Shown: positions 56,656-64,000 of the stretch, piece by piece
How positions within the stretch are numbered: the first letter of the stretch is position 1
Layout: every line of letters starts with the position of its first letter
Source of the DNA: Cryptomeria japonica
Taxonomy: Eukaryota; Streptophyta; Pinopsida; Cupressales; Cupressaceae
NCBI RefSeq assembly: GCF_030272615.1
Contig: NC_081406.1
Location: 470,880,400 to 470,944,399 of the forward strand
Length of the DNA stretch: 64,000 bases
Direction of reading: 5' to 3'
Program-made: the position numbers and the translations under genes
The notes under the pieces: model-generated
Databases searched by the model: none
Told to the model about the DNA's origin: nothing
What the model saw: the letters and a program-made list of their open reading frames with translations, nothing else

Positions 56656-57410
56656 TATAATAGACTATACCTACAAAAATGAAAAAAGAGAATTTATTTC
56701 ATTTATTCATACAGAAAATCATCCAAAACATGTTTCGAGGCATAACCTCTCATTAGTTGGATTTTACAGAGTATGAAAGGTGGGTAAAGCAGAATATATA
56801 CAACCTTAACTCTTGTGGCGAAGGAAAGTTACCATACAAAAGAGTTAAGAGACGGAAAAAAAGTTTCCAGAAACTGATGAAGGCAAGTTTCTAAAAACAA
56901 TACAAAGATAACTCTCATGGTGAAGGAAATTTGTCAGTCATTGAGTTATAGAAACAATCCATTCAAACTAGCAAAGACAAGATCCAAAAAAAGCAACTTG
57001 TCAGAAACTAGAAAAGCAAGTTTCTAAAAAAGATTGAAGTTTCCAAAATTGAAAAATTCCCTTCATGGAACATCAATTATAGAAAGGAATTCGCCAGTTT
57101 TAATGGAGTGTTTCTATAACTCAATGACTGGCAAATTTCCTTCTCCACGAGAGTTATCTTTGTATTGTTTTCAGAAACTTGCCTTCATTGGTTTCTGGAA
57201 ACTTTTTTCTATCTCTTAACTCTTTTGTATGACAACTTTCCTTCGCCACAAGAGTTAAGCTCGTATATATTCTACTTTACCCACCTTTCATACTCTGTAA
57301 AATCCAACTAATGAGAGCTTATGCCTCGAAACATGTTCTGGATGATTTTTTGTATGAATAAATGAAATAAATTCTCTTTTTTCATTTTTTTGGGTATAGT
57401 CTATTATATT
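56656..57410. repeat. 755-bp foldback (long inverted repeat)
   Basis: Arms 56656-56975 and 57092-57410 are inverted copies, about 94% identical over 320 bp, with a 116-bp spacer. The outer ends share the 16-bp terminal TATAATAGACTATACC. No ORF of significance; the short ORF at 57034 is inside it. Transcripts would form a long near-perfect hairpin. It could be a MITE or foldback transposon, but no clear target duplication is seen. Confidence 0.9.
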
Positions 57411-57540
57411 ATATTTTTTAGTTTTATCTCATCTTGGAGCAACAAGTGATTTTGTAAATTTTTTAATCCCTTAAAACGTTTGTTTGTTCAAGATGGCCTC
57501 CAATGATGAGATTGTTCAATCTTCATTCCCTGATATCCTG
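57411..57540 (+). other. 130-bp unrelated segment with exon-like start
   Basis: Lies between the foldback and the truncated LTR. It holds an ATG at 57493 in good context (caagATGGCC) that opens 16 codons up to the LTR junction and then five LTR codons to a TAG at 57553-57555. It has no counterpart in the other Copia elements here. Possibly a captured 5' end of a gene; unproven. Confidence 0.4.
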
Positions 57541-58535
57541 GTTGTAGATGCCTAGAAGAATGTAAAGTTGATTGCATGAAATCTAATGGTCAAGATTGAA
57601 CTGATGTGTTTGTAATCACTATGAGAATTTTAGGGTTTGTGTTGTGTTACCTACCTAATGTATTTGTTCATAAGGTCGATGGATTGATTGAATGAGTGGT
57701 TGGAAAATTTAATTGTGTGAAAGTGATTGTTGCCAAACCAGGAGGTGTGTCTGCAGAATGATGTGAAGGTAGATAGGAGCAATAAAGGATCTGATTGAGA
57801 AAGGAAGTGTTATTTCTAGATCTAAACTTGTTGTTCTCTAACCATTACAACAGTTTGAAATCCCTTCACAGGGTAAGCTCTAGCAAGCTTGTTTTTTAAA
57901 TCCTCTAATCAGGTGATCCATTAGCTTGGATTTGAAATCCTCCACTGAAGTTACCTTTAACAGGGTATTTGTAGTCAATCCCTTAACTAGGTGGTCCTTA
58001 ACTGGATTTGTTCATAACAAAACATTCGTGTATAAGCTTCTAACTAGGTTTGGCTTCTAACAGGGTGAACTTCAGAAGAGTTCAAAATACTTGTGGGTAT
58101 TCATCCCCACCATGGTTTTTCCCATTTGGGTTTCCACGTGAAAAATCATTGTGTCTTGTGGTGAATAATTTTGTCGATGTGTTTTTGGTATGGTTGATAT
58201 GAATGATTGGTAAATCTGCATCGATATATTTAAATGATTGGAAATGATCTAAAATATGTTATTATTGGTATTAGTGAAGTGGTTTAAGGTTTTGGTCAAA
58301 GGATATTTAAGTTTCAGATCTGTTGCATTATATCACTGAAGTATTAGGTCAATCGATAAGGTTTAACAGTGCAGCTACAGATTTGTTAAAGTGTCTAAAC
58401 CAGTATACTTTGTGAGTTGATTCTTAGATGAAAATAAGTTTGGTGAAAATTTACTTTATTTTCTAACTACTAATTCACCCCCCCCCCCCCCCTCTCTGTG
58501 GTTGACCGGATCTTTATAGTTTCATCATATTATCA
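57541..58535 (+). repeat. 3' LTR of Copia D, 5' truncated
   Basis: Matches 49789-50804 and ends CATATTATCA. It lacks about the first 330 bp of the LTR. It includes the repeat module at 57855-58075 and a C run of about 14. Confidence 0.9.
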
Positions 58536-58786
58536 TGTAAGGGCCCTAAGAGTCTTTGTTTGGCCTATGTTGGTATGTAAGCTCTTAAGGGTGCCAGGTG
58601 GAGCACTTAATAGGATAAGTTGTTTTGGGGTTAATCTAGGTTGGTTAATGTTGTTTTGAGTTTGTTAAGGTCATATGAGTCACTTGGAGGTGACCAATTT
58701 TGAGTTTGAGCAAATATGCTCACCTATGCAACAAACTGCAAAAGTTGCAAAAGTTACTCATAGCAACTTTGCAACATTTTCATACA
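58536..58786. repeat. Repeat X, right copy
   Basis: Starts TGTAAGGGCCCTAAGAG exactly at the end of Copia D and matches 49199-49446. Sequence beyond it (to about 59100) continues like an LTR, with TTTCTCATTTGTGTGTG and T-rich stretches, so this copy probably extends further than the left one. Confidence 0.75.
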
Positions 58787-61700
58787 AACGGTTAGTTGGT
58801 TGTCACAGTTGGTTATGAGCATGTGTAACTACTCCAAGGCTAGTATAAGGCTTGGAAATAATGATGATAATCAGTTCTTGTTGTTGTTGAAGATATGAAA
58901 GAAAATAAACAATTTTGGTTTCTCATTTGTGTGTGTTCTTTCGAGTTTTCTTGTTCTTTGCAAGTTTGTATGACCTGTACGGATTGACACATCCAAAATA
59001 GGGTCATGAATTGTTAGACTGGTGTCTTACCTTTATTTTTATTTTTATTTGGAGTCTTTAAGTGTTGTAGTTTGTGAATAAACTTTATTTTGTTGCAGGA
59101 GGGTCCAAAGCCCTAAAAAATAGGTTTTTGAGAGCAAAATGGCTCCAACCTAGTGTTCCATGGTGGATTTTCTCTTTGAAACCTTGTGGAATATTAGGTA
59201 GAATTTTATACTATATTTTCTTTTTTGTTTTGAGACGGGAAAAGCCAAATCAAATATTTGCCACCATACCCTAAGCTTGGCACATTGAGTTGGCAAGCAT
59301 TAGGAATCATGGATAACATGCCCTAATTAGATGACTCTGGTGGGTGGAGGTGAAGTATAATTGGTTTTGAATTCCATATGGAAGCAAAGACCCCAAAATA
59401 TCATCAATTCAATTAGGCAATCAGACTGGTGAAGGATTTTTTATCAATCCCTACTTTTAAGGCCTAGGAAGGGGCAATTAGGCCTAGTTAACTGGTAAGG
59501 GTTAGATATGTTAGTGACAAAATCCACCTCTAGTTTTGAGATATTGTATGTAAACCCCAAAAGGGTGTCTAGAATGTAAAATATTTCATAGGGTTTTTAA
59601 GGAATCTTAACCAGTAAATGCAAAAATACCCCACTGACTGGGCTACTGGAATTAGGTCTCTGGTTAGGCCTAAAATTGCAGTTTGTTTGTAAAACACCAA
59701 ACCGGTAAGTGTCAAAGTTCTTGAGTAATGAATAGGGTTTTAAATCCATCCAAAATCATCCATCCTTATGTGTTTAGTGTGGGAAATGAAGATCCTGTGG
59801 TAGAGGGGTTGAACTCTTTGGTTGAGTGTGAAAGGGAGTGGGAAAACCAAGTCTCCAAAGCAAGAAAATGGAACTCACAAAACAAGTGCTTATCCTAGCC
59901 TAAGGACCTTGGGAAGATCAAAGAGGGTAAGTCTTGTAGACCCTTGGAGGGTGTGAGGTGTAGAATCATTGGATGGTTCTTGTGTAGCTTGGAGGAGATA
60001 CCTAGACAAGGTAGCACAAATATGTGAGAGTCAATCCACTCTACATCATCCACCCACTGGTTCCAAGAATGTTCCATTGTACAATGCATGAGAGAAGTAT
60101 AGTATAAAGGAGAAGTGTGGGTGCCTCCCCCTTAAGATGTCAACATAGACTAATATTGGTATCTTAAGGAAATAAGAACAAGGATACCTACCTTCATCAC
60201 AAAGAAGATATCCATTATGTAACAATGTCATAAATCCAAGCAAGAGAGGGAATACTCTTCAAGAAAGGATAAGATAGTTGAAAAGAGATATCTTGTTGTA
60301 AGTGTAAAGGTGATCCTTGGAGGAGAAGAGATCTTTATTCAAAAGACATCTACCCCCAAGAGAAGTTGTCTTAGACAAATATAACATCTTCTAGAAAAAA
60401 GAAAAGAAGAGAACAAGAATGCAATTTTGCCTCCTATTCCTAGGTGAAAATGATTCTCTATGAGGGATGACTCGTGTTTAGCCCCCAGAGGGATGGGTGA
60501 ATTTATCATAGATGTGCATTACCATGTGAAAGAGGTTGTAGTCAAGGACTTAGACCTCTTGTATAAGATAGAATCCTTGATCCAACAACCAACAACTGTG
60601 CACAAGGAATGACATCAAGTAATATAGCTCACACCATCCTCAAAATAGGGCAAAGTAGATCCCTAGAGAGAGAGAGAGAGAGAGAGATCATTGCCTCCCA
60701 GGTGTAGATACAATGAGAAGAACTTACACAATCTTCTAGAGATAGATTAACATAATCAAATTCACAATGTACTTGCATGCAAGAAAATACATAAGTATAT
60801 GTAAAATACACATCTCAAGAAGTGGTAATCTTTGAAAGGAAGGAAAAGGCTATCAGATATTGCCCAAGGGGGATTAAGAATATAGAAATGATAATCATAT
60901 ATAAAAAATATAGGCCCTAAAGGAAATAGTGATACATTAGATACAGAGAAAGGGATAGGAACAAAAAATCCTTGCCCCCCAAGTACCAAGGACAAGGGGA
61001 AAACGGGGTATACATTTTCCAATGGTGTTTATTTTCAAGTGATATGCCTTCCTAATGGAACAAATTCTCCAAAGGAAGGAATATGCACGTCCCGAGAGAT
61101 CATTCCATGCAAGGAGGCATGTCGTACTTGAGAATAATGGCAACCATATAAAAGATACATTTTCCAAGAAAATGAAAGAAAGAGAAGAGGTGCACTATCC
61201 ATTAAAGAAGTGTCTCTTCAGCAAAGAAACCCAAGAACAATTATATGCTCACATAGGAATGATTCTTATGTTAGAAATGAGATCTAATAATGAATAATGC
61301 ACAAGTGTATAGAAAGAAGAAGAAAAATGGACTTCATGTTTCTACCCCAAAGTATGTAAAATTGAAACAATACCACCACAAATGATAAAGAGCTCCCATT
61401 AAATGGGCTAGTTATGGCATAGGGTGAAGAGCAACATGAATAGAAAAGAAGTGCTAAGGCACTATGTTTTTGCCAAGAAATACAACTAGATCTATTGTGA
61501 GACAAATTTGTGCAAGATCATATTGTTGAACAAATTTCTTAAATGCATAACATTTTCCAAGAGAATGTGAATATAAATAATGAAAAATGTTGTATTCAAT
61601 ACCTTTCACTTGCTTAAGATTTTTGTTTTTATTTTGAGGAGAAAAGGAAATGTTCTTATCATATTTCAATCTCCAATAGATTCGTGCAACTGATCTGTCA
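58787..61700. other. Repeat-like non-coding DNA
   Basis: No gene can be supported. Only short ORFs with no recognisable motif occur on either strand. A T/A-rich TTTATTTTTATTTTTATTT stretch lies at about 59030-59050 and an (AG)11 microsatellite at 60665-60686. The composition resembles LTR or untranslated parts of Gypsy elements but I found no partner copy in the window. Confidence 0.5.
60665..60686. repeat. (AG)11 microsatellite
   Basis: Perfect AG dinucleotide run of 22 bp in unannotated DNA. Confidence 0.95.
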
Positions 61701-61726
61701 GGATGGTAAATATCATCTTAACATAA

Positions 61727-62600
61727 AGGAGAGGGTTTGTTAGGAGAAGAAGGTTTGTTATCCACAATTCTAATTTTGCCACTATCTATGCCATCATGAA
61801 TAGATTTTTGAAAATCAAGTCAATCATCAGCATTGTGATCATGGGTTTGATGAAATGAACAAAAAGGACGCTTTGAAGAAGAAGAATTTTTGTGGGCTCT
61901 TTTGATTTGTTGTTTTTGAAGATAATCCTTAAAGTTTTGAAGCCTAAGGAATTCGTCCATAGAAAGAGGGGTACCACTTCCTAGGCCTCTTGTAGTAGTT
62001 TGTGTAGGAGGATTTATAGGGACACGAATTCCTTGTCCTTTGAAACCTTGTGTTATAATTATATGAAAGCCACGACTATAAGAATGTTGCAATTGACTAG
62101 ATGAAGGAACAGGATCATGAATTTCTTTGAAATCTGGTGTGCAAGGAGGAAGAAAAGGATTTGTAGATGAAGAAGGAGTATCATGTGAAATGACAATCTC
62201 CTTTCCTTTATCAAGCTTATCCTTTTTGGAAGATTGGAGAAGAACATCTTCATCATCTAAAAGCTCATTTTTAGTGATTTCTATGCGAGGGGAAAGGTCA
62301 TGAATAAAATGCATGACACCATCCTCCCTACATATACTTTGATGTTGAAGATAGGTCTAAGGAGAATAAGGAGGATCTAAAGATGTAAGAATGTTGATGT
62401 TTTGATTATGCCCCCTTTGCCCAAGGGTATGTGTATGAGAAGAAGATGGATTCATGTTACTTTCCAATGCTTGCTCTTTTTTAGAGAGATCATTGGTTAA
62501 AGCATTAGGTCTCATCTCATGCACACAAGATACCCTAGGAGAGGTACAAAGGTTAGGATCTCTAGGTTTAGTATCTACAAAAGATTTAAGGTGATTAACA
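61727..62600 (-). pseudogene. Tat-type Gypsy gag relic
   Basis: One frame reads leftward from about 62600 across a stop near 62355 (piece 62314-61820, 164 codons) and, after a TGA at about 61818, on to 61727. It is Ser/Pro-rich with a basic block before the finger-like FCSFHQTHDHNADD, then a stop where the next Cys is expected, then LDFQKSIHDGIDSGKIRIVDNK. The finger-plus-helix pattern is that of Tat-lineage Gypsy gag. RT is not present to the left. This is the 5' part of a minus-strand element whose LTR must lie right of the window. Confidence 0.65.
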
Positions 62601-64000
62601 TAGGAAATGCACTTTGTCAACAACATCACCATAATGCAACATAAATGATACATGAAAACTTTGAGATCTAATTGAAAAGTAAATAATTTGGAAATCCTAA
62701 CAACATAATATGACCAAGTGCTATGAATAAAGAGAAGCAACAGGAAATGAAAGAAACTCTTATCTGACACATGACTGTAGTAAATATATGCAAAATTCAA
62801 TGTAATCATATGCGAAAGAGCAAGTAAATCCAATTTATTAATTGCAATCAAAAGTCTCTTAATTAAAATTTGAATTTGTCGGAAAAGCAAATCTAAAATT
62901 AGGACCTTTTTATGAAAATTAATTTTAAGATTTGAATTTGATGAATTTTGAATTGTGTTTGACCTTAGAGATTGTTAAAATTGATAAAGTATGCTGATTT
63001 TCTGGATCTAAGCAAAAAAATACGATCAATTCCATCTCCCAAAATTTTGGGAAAAAAGCTGAGGACCGTGGCGAAAGTGCACACAGTCCAGCCAACTTTT
63101 TTCAAAAATTTCAAGGATGATAGAAATTATGATTTTAATTCGGAATAAAAAAAACAACCAACTTGGAGATGTCTAGATTGGTCAAACTTGCAGTCAAAGG
63201 TTGAAAATAGAAGAATCTTAAAAATTAGGGTTTTATGATTTAACCACTGAATTTTAAGAGTAAAGAGACAGATTTGAATTGCAATTTTGAAATAGAAATC
63301 AGATCTAAAACAAGTAATTAAAATTTTGCACTTCACAAGCTTAATTTTCTCAAAATGAAAAATTAGGGTTTTTATGCCATTAACCTCTAAATTTTGCAAA
63401 TAGATCAAACTTGGAGACAAAAATTTGAAATTCAAATTGCAATTAATCAAATCTAAAAAATGAGAAATCAGAAGTAATGTGTAAGACGTCAGGTTCACCA
63501 AAATGTAAAGTGGAAAATTGAACCCTAGTGACTCCCCACCTAGGAGAGAGAAAGGAAGTCACTAGGATGATTTTCACTTGGGAGAACTTTACATTCAAAA
63601 GAGGGGCTTGAATCCAATAGATCCAAATCCAAGGGAGGCAAGGATGTGAATTCCAAGTGGATTGCAAGGGTTGAAGTGTGATTTTCCCTCTTTTGTAAAT
63701 AGGAAAGTTGACATGTTGACTATGTGGAACAAAGAGAGAAATTGAGTGAAATGAAGAGCTATCGGGTCAGGATCGCATTGCAACTTTGGATCTAAACTAA
63801 TTAGATTGATACGTATGTGCCCTGCAAATTTGGAGAAAATTCGTCGGGACCGTGGCGCCAGTGTACATGGTCCTCCACAAAATTCACAAAACAAAAAGGG
63901 TTTTTCCATCTCTACAAATGAAGCCCAAACCTGCAATTACAGTTGTGCACCTACAACCTACACACAGAAAAGAGGGGAAGAAGGGTTGTGGATAGGGGTT
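62601..64000 (-). other. Leader-like DNA upstream of the gag relic
   Basis: No gene can be supported. The short ORFs overlap each other on several frames without motifs. Two related words about 780 bp apart, GACCGTGGCGAAAGTG (about 63064) and GACCGTGGCGCCAGTG (about 63849), each lie in a partly palindromic GGACC..GGTCC context. Probably the 5' untranslated leader of the minus-strand Tat element. Confidence 0.45.

Larger units (their letters stand above)
49456..58535 (+). mobile_element. Copia D: rearranged LTR retrotransposon, plus strand
   Basis: 5' LTR about 49456-50804, primer site, gag, PR, INT, RT and RNase H in Copia order, then 3' LTR 57541-58535. It is close to Copia C throughout gag and pol. 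A solo LTR with its own perfect target duplication is nested in the protease, and the first 330 bp of the 3' LTR are replaced by a foldback plus a short unrelated segment. No 5-bp target duplication is found. Instead a 250-bp repeat (X) flanks both sides. The left boundary could be 49447, 49456 or 49460. Confidence 0.88.

Noticed and set aside
56656-57410. Foldback as a microRNA gene
   Set aside because: The arms are 320 bp and near-perfect, more like a siRNA-producing inverted repeat or foldback element than a miRNA precursor; nothing marks a single mature product.
58476-58492. Long C runs near LTR ends as a G-quadruplex or special signal
   Set aside because: The C-rich stretch before CTCTCAG occurs in all these Copia LTRs and varies in length (C6 to about C14), consistent with slippage in a common LTR feature.
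59074-61505. Possible host gene exons between 59 and 61.5 kb
   Set aside because: A TTGTTGCAG near 59090 looks like a splice acceptor, but no exon with conserved text or a matching donor can be found on either strand.

Overview
The window is plant nuclear DNA made almost entirely of nested LTR retrotransposons. Every element carries plant-type features: a primer site matching the initiator-Met tRNA (TGGTATCAGAGC), Copia domain order PR-INT-RT-RNaseH, Gypsy chromoviruses with chromodomains, and Tat-type Gypsy elements with primer sites reading TGGCACCCACCGTGGGG or TGGCACGCCTGGTGGGA. Such dense nesting of old and young copies suggests a large, repeat-rich land-plant genome. I cannot name the species. 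I found no convincing intact host gene and no rRNA, tRNA gene or CRISPR array.

Layout. (1) 1-16630: an old decayed reading frame is split by two minus-strand insertions. Gypsy A (895-8796, chromovirus, TSD agaag) and Copia B (9097-14998, imperfect TSD aggca/agaca) both sit in it, and the reading frame resumes in phase after each. A third element, Copia C (about 16631-22721), ends its right side. (2) 22722-28479: the 3' LTR of C is cut by Tat-like Gypsy F, which has an LTR, a primer site, a leader with palindrome clusters and a protease-like ORF but no RT. (3) 28480-36054: element E, the youngest and best preserved. Its two 1166-bp LTRs are about 99% identical and its TSD ctaag is perfect. It has two intact ORFs, a coiled-coil protein with five zinc knuckles and an unrecognised 1115-residue protein, and no polymerase genes. 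(4) 36055-40435: Gypsy G, a decayed Del/Tekay-type chromovirus on the minus strand; E sits in what is probably its 3' LTR. (5) About 40436-49198: Gypsy H, a decayed Tat-lineage element with gag, PR, an extra archaeal-type RNase H placed before RT, RT, RNase H and INT. (6) 49199-58786: Copia D, a relative of C, flanked by two copies of a 250-bp LTR-like repeat X. D carries a 1468-bp solo LTR inside its protease codons, a 755-bp foldback and a truncated 3' LTR. (7) 58787-64000: non-coding repeat-like DNA, then a minus-strand Tat-type gag relic with its leader.

Only E has undamaged coding capacity. It would need reverse transcriptase and integrase supplied by another Copia/Sirevirus-like element. 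The others are broken by stop codons, frameshifts and lost catalytic residues, nearly all explicable as C-to-T (or G-to-A) changes, as expected of heavily methylated silenced repeats. The main items for a second look are E with its long ORF and ACCGAG array, the foldback at 56656-57410, the TCGTACGA clusters in F, the relic ORF around A and B, and a repeated AAATCC..TAACCGGGT module shared by several Copia LTR families.
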